From JAVBOW01 sp031550615 (GTDB lineage Bacteria > Bacteroidota > Bacteroidia > Bacteroidales > Rikenellaceae), in assembly GCA_031550615.1 (NCBI GenBank), contig JAVBOL010000007.1, forward strand, positions 1 to 64,000: DNA of 64,000 bases, written 5' to 3'. The position numbers and the translations under genes were made by a program. How positions within the stretch are numbered: position 1 is the stretch's first letter; every line of letters begins with the position of its first letter. The notes below the pieces were generated by a model that searched no databases, had not been told where the DNA came from, and saw only the letters and a list, made by a program, of their open reading frames with translations. Below, in pieces: positions 34,240 to 41,963 of this stretch.

Positions 34240-34946
34240 CAGTCCAGAAATCCGTGGCGCGAGGCGTATTGCACGGCCTCCATAGAGTTATCCACGCCCA
34301 GTTTGTCGAGTATGCGCTGGCGGTGGGTGTTCACGGTATGGACGCTGATCGCCAGCCGGGAGGCGATCTCCTTGCTCAACAGCCCGTCGCGCACCATGCG
34401 CAGGATATGTTTCTCCCGTCCGGAGAGCGCTGCGGTGTGTGCGCCGTCGAATTCGGCCAGGCGCCACACCTCGCCCGTTGTGCAGTCCATAAGCCTGCTC
34501 TGCACTCCCCCGCCGCTCGACTGGTCGGGCGATACGTCCAGCACGCTCAGCGAGAGCCACAACGCACCGTCGGGAGCGATTTCAAGCGCCTGGAACTGCT
34601 CTATGACCTTTACGTAGAGGCCGTCGGCGCGGCGCATGCGGTATTCGCTTATCAGTTTGGTGCGCATCAGGACGTCGCGGCGCTCGGGGGCGGTGAGGTA
34701 TTCGCGGGCGGCGGCCCCGTTGCGCTCCAGCGCGGGCAGGTCGTCGGGATGTATCAGCGTGTTGATATATTCGGCGTCGAGCTCGGCGGCTTTGGCCATG
34801 TCGTAACCGAAAAGGGTCTCGAAATTGTACGAGTTGAATACGTGGCGGCGGGATATGTTATCGTAGAGCGATATGCCGCTGTTGCTCACCCGGGCAAGTT
34901 CGGTGAGCAGTTCCATGTGGCGCGCTATCGTTACCTCGGGATCCAT
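34239..34946 (-). CDS. PAS-domain LuxR-type transcriptional regulator
   Basis: DNA-binding protein of 235 aa. Residues about 15-145 form a PAS-like sensor (SGISLYDNISRRHVFNSYNF, LIHPDDLPALERN, EYRMRRADGLYVKV). The C-terminal 65 residues are a LuxR/GerE helix-turn-helix: LSGREKHILRMVRDGLLSKE followed by IASRLAISVHTVNTHRQRIL. No receiver domain or kinase is present, so it senses its signal directly or through a partner. The ligand is unknown. A TAACTTTG box reads on the minus strand at 34995-35002. It is coupled to rnhB downstream. Confidence 0.9.
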   Translation of the reverse strand: MDPEVTIARHMELLTELARVSNSGISLYDNISRRHVFNSYNFETLFGYDMAKAAELDAEYINTLIHPDDLPALERNGAAAREYLTAPERRDVLMRTKLISEYRMRRADGLYVKVIEQFQALEIAPDGALWLSLSVLDVSPDQSSGGGVQSRLMDCTTGEVWRLAEFDGAHTAALSGREKHILRMVRDGLLSKEIASRLAISVHTVNTHRQRILDKLGVDNSMEAVQYASRHGFLD

Positions 34947-34994
34947 CTAATGATTAATCAGTATTGCCCGGCGCGGCTGTTTTGCCGACCTTTG

Positions 34995-35002
34995 CAAAGT
35001 TA
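34995..35002 (-). promoter_or_regulatory. -7 box of the LuxR-rnhB operon
   Basis: TAACTTTG on the minus strand, overlapping the palindrome CTTTGCAAAG. The divergent barrel-protein gene begins 21 bases away, so the two promoters share this short space. Confidence 0.5.
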
Positions 35003-35022
35003 CTTAAAACCTGAATAAAATT

Positions 35023-35565
35023 ATGAAAAAAACGATCATTCTTCTCTCCGCCCTATTCATGGCTGGTGCGGCGGGCGCACAGGTCACCTGGGAAGCCCGC
35101 CTGGGGGCGGCCGTAAGCAAATTCACGGAGATGGACACCAAGATGAAACTCGGCATGAAGGCCGGCGTGGGCATGGAGTACGGATTCTCCGACCTGTTCG
35201 CCGTAAAGCCGGGGCTCTATTTCGCCATGAAGGGCTCCTCCCGGGACAATTCTTTCGCCATCGGCAACGGCGACGCACTCAACCTCTCCTATCTGGAGAT
35301 CCCCGTGCTGGCGAGTTTCCGCTGGTGCGTGGCCAACGATTTTCGCATCGCATTTAACGCCGGGCCTTACGCCGCGCTCAGGCTTAACTCTCCCGACGGC
35401 GGCGAAGGGCTCAAAAAGGGCGACTTCGGCGTGGCTGCGGGACTGGACTTCATCATGGGCCCCTGGGTGGTCAGCCCCGAGGTGGAATACGGCCTGGTGA
35501 AGGTAAGCGGATACGGCGACGACAGGAACCTCGCCTATTTCCTCAGCCTGGGTTACCGGTTTTAA
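35023..35565 (+). CDS. Outer-membrane beta-barrel protein (PorT-like)
   Basis: Small exported protein of 180 aa with a clear signal peptide (MKKTIILLSALFMAGAAGAQ). The rest alternates hydrophobic and polar residues as in 8-strand barrels of the outer-membrane beta-barrel domain family common in Bacteroidetes: VKPGLYFAMKGSS, LNLSYLEIPVLASFRW, FNAGPYAALRL and the final YFLSLGYRF with terminal Phe. The function is unknown. The last 23 bases overlap the converging nrdG gene. Confidence 0.82.
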   Translation: MKKTIILLSALFMAGAAGAQVTWEARLGAAVSKFTEMDTKMKLGMKAGVGMEYGFSDLFAVKPGLYFAMKGSSRDNSFAIGNGDALNLSYLEIPVLASFRWCVANDFRIAFNAGPYAALRLNSPDGGEGLKKGDFGVAAGLDFIMGPWVVSPEVEYGLVKVSGYGDDRNLAYFLSLGYRF

Positions 35566-36013
35566 TGAATTGCGCGGTGCAGTCCTTCAGCGCGCCGTTC
35601 TCCACCCTATAGAAGCGCTGGTTGGTCGCGGGATCGCCCAGGCCGCCCAGCGCTTCTTTATACGGGCCTAACTTGATGTAGTCGAAATCGCGCGGGTCTA
35701 TGGCGGCGGGAAGCGTCGCGCAGCCTGAGTACCATCCCGTGCGCAGGTTATGTTCGCGCACTCTCTTAGCAACGCGACCAACGGCCCCGGGGTCGTTGTC
35801 GCCGCCCATTACACACACGCAGGTCACGGCGCCGGCGTACCTCGACAGCAGCCCGTCCAGCAGCGCACCGTCAAGCTCTTCGCCCTGCACACCCTGCAAA
35901 TGGGGGCTGTGGCAGCCAGGGCAACGGTGTGGGCACTCCGAGAGGTTAAGGGCGAGGGTCACCTCGCCCGGCACCTCAGCGAAGACCACGTCATAGCTGG
36001 CCAGGCGCAGCAT
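35543..36013 (-). CDS. nrdG: Anaerobic ribonucleotide reductase activating protein
   Basis: Radical SAM activase that makes the glycyl radical of NrdD. The 156-aa protein has the cluster motif CPHRCPGCHSPHLQ (CxxxCxxC), the family's LALNLSECPHRC context, and VCVMGGDNDPGAV and DFDYIKLGPYKEALGGL downstream. Its size is normal. It overlaps the end of nrdD by 23 bases, so the two are made together. The 3' end converges with a barrel-protein gene. Confidence 0.95.
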   Translation of the reverse strand: MLRLASYDVVFAEVPGEVTLALNLSECPHRCPGCHSPHLQGVQGEELDGALLDGLLSRYAGAVTCVCVMGGDNDPGAVGRVAKRVREHNLRTGWYSGCATLPAAIDPRDFDYIKLGPYKEALGGLGDPATNQRFYRVENGALKDCTAQFIKTGNPG

Positions 36014-38081
36014 AATGGCGTTGTGCGGCCTCTTTTTGGCGCGCCTGTGAGAAGTTGCTCACACGTTTCATGTAACCGATGATGCGCGTGAGGTAGTCGA
36101 GGTTCTCGCCGCCGCACTCGGGGCACGCCCTGAGGTTGCGCTTGTCGATGTGGCCGCAGTCGTTGCAGACGGTATTCGGGATATTGAAAGTGAAGTAGTT
36201 GCACCCCTCATTGGCGGCAACCCTTATCAGGTGGGCGTACTGTTCGCGGCTCAGGTGCTCATCGAGGTTCATGTGCAGCGCCGAGCCTCCGGTCAGGTGC
36301 TCGATGTAGCGGCGGCCATGCATGCGGAATTTGTCGACCACGTTCAGCCTCTCGTCCTCGACGATATAGAAATAGCTGTTGTAGCAGTCGCGAGGCACCT
36401 TATAACCAGCCTCACGGTCCCATTTGGCGTGCTTGACGCCCACATTTTCGGCGGGGATCATCTCGCAGTTGAACATCGCGTCCTTCGTGCGGTACTTCTT
36501 ATTGAAGCGCTCCACGGTACTCAGCACCTCGCGGGTGAAAGCCTCGTATTCGGGGTTGTCGCTGATCTCTATGCCCAGGAATTCGGCGGCCTCGACCAGT
36601 CCGTTGACCCCTATGGTCAGGTATTGGCGCGAGATGTTGATATACCCGGCGTCGAACAGGGGCAGCATCCCCTTTTTATACATGTACTTGAGGTTTTCGT
36701 CGTAGGCGGTCTGCACCTTGTGCACCAGGTCGACGACCTCCTCCAGAAAAAACTGGTAATGCATGCCCTTGCGCGCAGCGTACTGGATGCAGCGGTTAAG
36801 GTTTATCGTGAGCACGCTTTTCGATCCGGTCGACACGCCGCCGGCGCCCAGCGTGTAGCTGAACTCATTGTCGGTGATCTCGTTGCGAAGGCGGCAGCAA
36901 CTGCTCAGCGAGTCGGCGTTGTCGCTCAGGTAGGTGAAAAAGGAGTGTCCGGCGGCATACATCTCAGCCGTGAAATCACCCCACTCGCTGTCCTTGGGCG
37001 CTCCGTTTTCGGTCAGCAGCGCCATCGTTTCGACCGGGAAGGTCAGAACGGTGCGCGTGCGCTCGGCGTTGAACCACCTCATGAAGCGCTTTTGCAGCCA
37101 GCTGAGCGATTCCCAATCGGGCTTGCTGCCGTCCGGAAAGACGAAATTTCCGAAAAGGCTCTCGAAATAGTGGCGGTCGTAGTAGGAGATGTTCCAGAAC
37201 ACGGCCTGGAAGTTGCGCGCGCCGGTCGGCTGGTTGATCGTGTAGACGATCTGCTCGAAGCAGTCGGTTATCACCTTGTCCAGCGTACGCTGCTTTCGCG
37301 ACAGGTCGACAACCCTGTCCGCCTCCTTATAATATTCGCCGCCGTATTCGATGCCGATGAAATAGTTCATGTACATCAAAAATTCGGGCGTTGCGCACGC
37401 GCCAGAGAGCATGCTCGACACCATGAATACCATGTTGGTGAAGCCGCCGCAGAAAGATTTGAGGTTGGTGGGCGCCTTCGAGTTGCCGCCTATGGAGGTC
37501 GTGCCGCCGATCAGCCAGGGGTACATCGTCACGCTGGCGCAGTAGTTGGCGAGCGAGGTTTCGTCGTTCTTATATATAAAGTGGTTATTGAGAAGGTCGA
37601 TATACTTGTCGGCCACCTCCTTGCCGTACATCTCCTTGATGCGGTCGGTGAGCATGCGGCGGTTCAGGCGGATAAAGTTGCTCTTGGGCAACTCGCCGAT
37701 CAGGGTGGCCATATTCTTGTTCTCGACGTTGGCGTTGGCGTCGTAGCGGCTTCCGGTGGCGGCGTTCTGCGCGTCGCAATACTCCATCAAAAAACTGAGC
37801 TTGTCGCGCACCTCGCGGTCCTCGGTGTGCTTCTGGCGGTAGAGCATATAGGCCTTGGCCACGGTGTAGTAGCGCTCGGCCATGAGCGCCACCTCGACCT
37901 GGTTTTGGATATCCTCGACCGTGGTTTCGTTCTTGATGCTCACCCGGCTCAGGATGTTGGTGATAACGTCCTGGGTGGCGAAACTGCCCACCGACAGGAA
38001 GGCTTTGGAAATGGCGCTCTGGATCTTGTCGATCGAAAAGGGTTCGCGCTTGCCGTCGCGTTTGATGATGAAGGTTTCCAT
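35991..38081 (-). CDS. nrdD: Anaerobic (class III) ribonucleoside-triphosphate reductase
   Basis: Oxygen-sensitive glycyl radical enzyme that makes deoxynucleotides. The 696-aa protein begins with an ATP-cone (TFIIKRDGKREPFSIDKIQS). The catalytic barrel follows, including YCASVTMYPWLIGGTTSIGG and GGVSTGSKSVLTINLNRC. The C-terminal zinc site is CNDCGH...CPECGG, just before the glycyl radical loop TRIIGYMKRVSNFS. The start METFIIKRDG is the normal one. A cobalamin riboswitch lies in the leader, so synthesis is expected to fall when B12 is available. It is followed by nrdG with overlap. Confidence 0.97.
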   Translation of the reverse strand: METFIIKRDGKREPFSIDKIQSAISKAFLSVGSFATQDVITNILSRVSIKNETTVEDIQNQVEVALMAERYYTVAKAYMLYRQKHTEDREVRDKLSFLMEYCDAQNAATGSRYDANANVENKNMATLIGELPKSNFIRLNRRMLTDRIKEMYGKEVADKYIDLLNNHFIYKNDETSLANYCASVTMYPWLIGGTTSIGGNSKAPTNLKSFCGGFTNMVFMVSSMLSGACATPEFLMYMNYFIGIEYGGEYYKEADRVVDLSRKQRTLDKVITDCFEQIVYTINQPTGARNFQAVFWNISYYDRHYFESLFGNFVFPDGSKPDWESLSWLQKRFMRWFNAERTRTVLTFPVETMALLTENGAPKDSEWGDFTAEMYAAGHSFFTYLSDNADSLSSCCRLRNEITDNEFSYTLGAGGVSTGSKSVLTINLNRCIQYAARKGMHYQFFLEEVVDLVHKVQTAYDENLKYMYKKGMLPLFDAGYINISRQYLTIGVNGLVEAAEFLGIEISDNPEYEAFTREVLSTVERFNKKYRTKDAMFNCEMIPAENVGVKHAKWDREAGYKVPRDCYNSYFYIVEDERLNVVDKFRMHGRRYIEHLTGGSALHMNLDEHLSREQYAHLIRVAANEGCNYFTFNIPNTVCNDCGHIDKRNLRACPECGGENLDYLTRIIGYMKRVSNFSQARQKEAAQRHYAAPGQL

Positions 38082-38114
38082 ATCGTATCTTTAAATTACT
38101 TTTTTCCTGTGTGG

Positions 38115-38169
38115 AGGCGATATGGAATGGCCGTGGGGGTGTAATCCCTGCGGCCTTATCCCGTCGCCT
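38115..38169 (-). promoter_or_regulatory. Hairpin between riboswitch and nrdD (candidate expression platform)
   Basis: AGGCGA (38115-38120) pairs with TCGCCT (38164-38169), and GGCCG (38129-38133) with CGGCC (38151-38155), leaving an 8/8 internal loop and a G/C-rich apical loop. It sits between the aptamer and the start codon, where a B12-dependent switch structure is expected. Confidence 0.45.
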
Positions 38170-38189
38170 TTCTCCCGAAAGCCCGAATA

Positions 38190-38372
38190 AATCAGCGGAT
38201 GCGGCAGGTCTTCTGGCTCGTTCCCTCGGGCGCGCCTTCCCGGCTTTATGGCCAGTGGCAAAGGATGCGCCTTCGTTGAATGGAACTTACAGCTGCGGGG
38301 ACAGCTCCTGGTTTCCACAGGATTCCCTATTGGTCCCGGCGGGGCGGGACACCGTATCCGAAGACAAAAGTA
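38190..38372 (-). ncRNA. Cobalamin (B12) riboswitch upstream of nrdD
   Basis: Read on the minus strand the sequence carries the hallmark blocks in order: GGGAATCCTGTGG...CCAGGAGCTG (around 38286-38330), GCCACTG (38253-38259), GGGAAGG (38235-38241) and the B12 box GAGCCAGAAGACCTGCC (38203-38219). A TACTTTTG -7 box at 38365-38372 marks the 5' edge. It lies about 110 bases before nrdD and reads toward it. It is expected to bind adenosylcobalamin and lower nrdDG expression, which makes sense where a B12-dependent class II reductase exists elsewhere (inference). Confidence 0.93.
38365..38372 (-). promoter_or_regulatory. -7 box of the nrdDG leader
   Basis: TACTTTTG on the minus strand just 5' of the riboswitch aptamer. 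No good -33 element is seen. Confidence 0.5.
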
Positions 38373-38495
38373 CCCATTCTTTTGGTCCGGGGACTACCCC
38401 TCCCCGGGAAGTTATCAACATATTATCGCTAACGGCGCAAAACGCCAGGCAGCCTGAGGCAGGGGGCTATATATGTGCTGCGGAGCGTCCGTTGC

Positions 38496-38769
38496 CGTTA
38501 ACGTTTTATCGCCGGATGCCGTTTCAGGGGTCTGTTTTGCGGTATTTACACATTTTTATCCGTATATGCGATGTGTTTTGCGCTGAATACCCCTATATTT
38601 TTCTTTCCGGCAGTGTTGCAATTTCAAAAATTAGTACTATCATTGTAAACGGCCATTTGCCCAAAAACAGCCGAGCAGCAACATTAACATCTGATTATCA
38701 ACAATTAACACCACCGCAGGAAAACACACTTGAATATTGGATAATTTTCCGTCAACGTTAACGGAAAAT
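38496..38769 (+). promoter_or_regulatory. Upstream region of the alginate SusC gene with operator-like sites
   Basis: The palindrome CGTTAACG occurs at 38496-38503 and again at 38756-38763. The second copy lies in the loop and arm of a perfect 9-bp inverted repeat (ATTTTCCGT at 38744-38752, ACGGAAAAT at 38761-38769), about 40 bases before the SusC ATG. No exact TAnnTTTG box was found, so the promoter is likely activator-dependent. The rest of the 436 bases between riboswitch and gene shows nothing else. Confidence 0.4.
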
Positions 38770-38808
38770 ACAGAAGAGGAAAAACAACCAAAAACTAACA
38801 CTAACCAT

Positions 38809-41800
38809 ATGCTAAAAATTAACTTTAAGACAACATTGGTCGCCTTATCTGCGCTCCTTCTGAGCCTGACCGCCTCGGCGCAGGGTTCGGAGATCAGGGG
38901 TAAGGTAAGCGACGAGTCGGGTCCCGTCTCCGGCGTATCCGTGGTGATTAAGGGTAGTGCTGTCGGTACAGCGACAGCATCAGACGGTACGTACCGTCTG
39001 AAACGGCAAAAACCCACCGATATCCTGGTCTTCTCGCTGCTCGGCTACGAGGAAAAAGAGGTCGCCCCGGGCTCAAAGACCGTGCTCGACGTGCAGATGG
39101 CCAAAGCCAGCCTGATGATGGACGAACTGGTCGTTATCGGTTACGGCGTGCAGAAAAAATCGCACCTAACAGGCGCGATAGCCAAATTCGACGCTTCGGC
39201 GATAGTCGACATCCCAGCCTCGGACGTGGCGACGGCCCTGCAAGGCCGCCTGTCCGGGGTTACCATCCAGAACACGACCTCCGAGGTCGGCGCGATGCCC
39301 GAGATCCGCATCCGCGGCGGCGGCTCGATCAGCACGGACCAGCAACCCCTGATGATCGTCGACGGCTTCGAAATGCCCGACGCGCTGTCGCTCGTAAACG
39401 CCAACGACATACAATCCATAGAGATACTCAAAGACGCCTCCTCAGCCGCCATCTACGGCTCGAAGGCGGCTTCGGGCGTGATCCTGATAACCACCAAGTC
39501 GGGATCGGACATGAAACCGCGCTACACGGTCAACTACTACCACGGCGTAAAGATGGCCTACAAGCTCCACGACATGATGACCTCCAATGAGTACCTGGAC
39601 GTGATGAACAAGGAATTCGAGTGGGGCGGCGCCGCTCTCTCCAAAAACGACCTGGCGGCGGCATGGCTCGAAGAGCAACTCGGCCCCACCGACTGGCAGA
39701 GGGAGGGTCTACGCGACAACGCCACGACGGACAACCTGCAGATCAGCATCTCGGGCGGGCGCAGCAACGTAAAGTACCTGCTCTCGGGAGGTTTCACCAA
39801 CGACCAGGGCCTTATGAAACAAAACTATAACAACAAGGCCAACTTCCGCACTAAGATCGACGCGCAGCTCAACAAATTCGTCACCATCGGCGGCAATATG
39901 GCCGCGGCGTACAGCAAATCGCAGCGTCCCGACAACAACTACATCGACTTCGCGCGCTTCCCGCAGTGGGTCCCTGTTTTCCATAACGAATTCACTTCGC
40001 AGCTGACCGGCCAGCCCGTAGGCTCATACGCCCAGGCGTCGCACTTCAACCTGGCCAACGCCTACCCTATCGGCGTGGACGGGGCGATGACCACCGCCAA
40101 CCCCTACGACACGCAGAACATGACCCCCGCGTCGAGGATGTACCGCACAGACAACAACGCGCAGCAGTACCAACTCGCCTCGAACATCTACATGAACGTC
40201 CAGATATCCAAAAGGCTGCTGTTCCGCACGGCCAACAGCCTGTTGGTGAGGTACTCGCCCAAAGAGACCTATCGCGGGGAAAGCGCCCGCAAAGACGGTG
40301 AGGAGAGCGAAGGCACCTTCACCAGCACATTCTACAGCAAATGGGTGTCGGACAACACCCTGACCTGGAACTGGAAATGCATGGGCCACGACATCAACGT
40401 GATGGGCGGTATCTCCGCCGAGGGCACCAAAGCCACCCTGGCGGGGATCGACGGCATAAACTACGTGAGTGACAATATCCACACTCTCAACAACGTCACC
40501 GCCTTCAAGGTCATCGACGATAACGGCAAAATGCTCACCGGCACCTACAAGACCCCGACCCAGAACATGCTCTCGTTCTTCGGACGCGTAAATTACAGCT
40601 ACAAGGACAAATACCTTCTGTCCGCGATGATGCGCACAGACGGCTATTCATGCTTCGACATAGACAACCGCTGGGGTTACTTCCCCTCGGTTTCCGCCGG
40701 CTGGATAGTGTCCAACGAGGATTTCATGAAAGACCAGAGGGTTGTCAACATGCTCAAGGTAAGGGCAAGCTACGGCGTGACGGGTAACAACCGCATCGAC
40801 CCGCTGGCCACCGTCACCGCGCTGAGCAGGGCGCTCTACTCTTTCGGCGACGACCGCGGCACCATCTACTCGGGCCTGGGCAACACCGACAAGACCTACG
40901 GCAACAGCTCGGTCACATGGGAGCAGGTCAACGAGTATGACCTCGGCCTGGACCTGGGGATGTTCAAAGGCCGCGTCAACCTGACCGTGGACGCGTACTA
41001 CGCTATAACCAAGAGCATGCTTTTCCTGCGCCCCATCTCGCCCATCACCGGATACACCAAACAGTGGGTCAACCAGGGCAAGGTGCGCAACAAAGGTCTG
41101 GAATTCACCCTGGACACGCATAACATCAGCAACAAGAACTTCAGGTGGACCACCGCGATCAACCTTTCGCTCAACCGCAACCGCCTGTTAGACCTGGGCG
41201 GAGAGGAAAGCATAAAATGGGAAGGCGGCTATAAAGAGCGCTACATCAACTCAGTAGGCCAGCCCACGATCCAATTCTACGGCTTCAAAACAGACGGCGT
41301 GTGGACCTCCGCCGAACAACTCGCCAACGGCGTCAAATTCGGCAACAGCAGCTCTTACGACCGCCTGGGCGGCCTGAGGGCGGTGGACACCAACCACGAC
41401 AACGAACTTAACGACAAGGACCTGGTGGTTATCGGCAGTCCCTATCCCGACTTCACGTGGGGTATGACCAACACGCTTTCTTATAAGGGTTTCGACCTCT
41501 CGTTCCTGTTCCAGGGCGTGCAGGGCGGCCAGATCATCAACGGCGACGCCACCTACAAGGACTTCCAGCTGCGCGACGAGAAATTCAACATCCGCACCCG
41601 CTGGGTCAGCGAAGCGCACCCGGGCGACGGAAAGACGCCCACGCGCAACGGTATCCCCTGGATACTGACCGACTACGACGTCGAGGACGCCACATACGTC
41701 TGCCTTCGCAACGTCACATTCGGCTACACGCTGCCCGCGAAGACCAGCAAAAAGATCGGCATGAGCAAGATGCGCGTATACGTGACGGGGAACAACCTGC

Positions 41801-41952
41801 TCTACTTCTGGAGCGACTCTTACCGCGGCATCAACCCCGAGTACCGCAACCTGACGGGATATCCATACGACCAGAAACTGGTTAGCGGATTCCAGCGAGG
41901 CTCATTCCCGCTCGTGACCACGATAACCGCCGGCCTGGACATTAACTTCTAA
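38809..41952 (+). CDS. SusC/RagA TonB-dependent transporter (alginate locus)
   Basis: Outer-membrane importer of 1047 aa. Order: signal peptide (to about residue 24, LTASAQ); carboxypeptidase-like regulatory domain about 28-105 (EIRGKVSDESGPVSGVSVVI); TonB-box region MMDELVVIGYGVQKK; plug with MIVDGFEMPDALSLVNANDI and ILKDASSAAIYGSKAASGVI; and barrel ending TITAGLDINF. The ATG at 38809 gives the signal peptide; the frame is open further upstream without homology. It leads a plus-strand operon with PL6 and PL17 lyases, so oligoalginate import is the best guess. Codons around 38958-39001 contain long perfect inverted repeats. Confidence 0.95.
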   Translation: MLKINFKTTLVALSALLLSLTASAQGSEIRGKVSDESGPVSGVSVVIKGSAVGTATASDGTYRLKRQKPTDILVFSLLGYEEKEVAPGSKTVLDVQMAKASLMMDELVVIGYGVQKKSHLTGAIAKFDASAIVDIPASDVATALQGRLSGVTIQNTTSEVGAMPEIRIRGGGSISTDQQPLMIVDGFEMPDALSLVNANDIQSIEILKDASSAAIYGSKAASGVILITTKSGSDMKPRYTVNYYHGVKMAYKLHDMMTSNEYLDVMNKEFEWGGAALSKNDLAAAWLEEQLGPTDWQREGLRDNATTDNLQISISGGRSNVKYLLSGGFTNDQGLMKQNYNNKANFRTKIDAQLNKFVTIGGNMAAAYSKSQRPDNNYIDFARFPQWVPVFHNEFTSQLTGQPVGSYAQASHFNLANAYPIGVDGAMTTANPYDTQNMTPASRMYRTDNNAQQYQLASNIYMNVQISKRLLFRTANSLLVRYSPKETYRGESARKDGEESEGTFTSTFYSKWVSDNTLTWNWKCMGHDINVMGGISAEGTKATLAGIDGINYVSDNIHTLNNVTAFKVIDDNGKMLTGTYKTPTQNMLSFFGRVNYSYKDKYLLSAMMRTDGYSCFDIDNRWGYFPSVSAGWIVSNEDFMKDQRVVNMLKVRASYGVTGNNRIDPLATVTALSRALYSFGDDRGTIYSGLGNTDKTYGNSSVTWEQVNEYDLGLDLGMFKGRVNLTVDAYYAITKSMLFLRPISPITGYTKQWVNQGKVRNKGLEFTLDTHNISNKNFRWTTAINLSLNRNRLLDLGGEESIKWEGGYKERYINSVGQPTIQFYGFKTDGVWTSAEQLANGVKFGNSSSYDRLGGLRAVDTNHDNELNDKDLVVIGSPYPDFTWGMTNTLSYKGFDLSFLFQGVQGGQIINGDATYKDFQLRDEKFNIRTRWVSEAHPGDGKTPTRNGIPWILTDYDVEDATYVCLRNVTFGYTLPAKTSKKIGMSKMRVYVTGNNLLYFWSDSYRGINPEYRNLTGYPYDQKLVSGFQRGSFPLVTTITAGLDINF
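38958..39001 (+). repeat. Hairpin plus 22-bp perfect palindrome inside SusC
   Basis: TGCTGTCG (38958-38965) pairs with CGACAGCA (38972-38979) around a 6-base loop. It is directly followed by a 22-base perfect palindrome at 38980-39001 (TCAGACGGTAC and its complement, no spacer). Both lie in the codons of the regulatory domain. Confidence 0.9.
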
Positions 41953-41963
41953 AAACTGCGACG

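Noticed and set aside
36150..38144. Long open frame antisense to nrdD; similar ones opposite PL17 (49077-51272) and GH3 (55386-56969)
   Set aside because: Each mirrors a well-supported gene; composition (His/Val/Arg-rich) is typical of antisense shadow frames.
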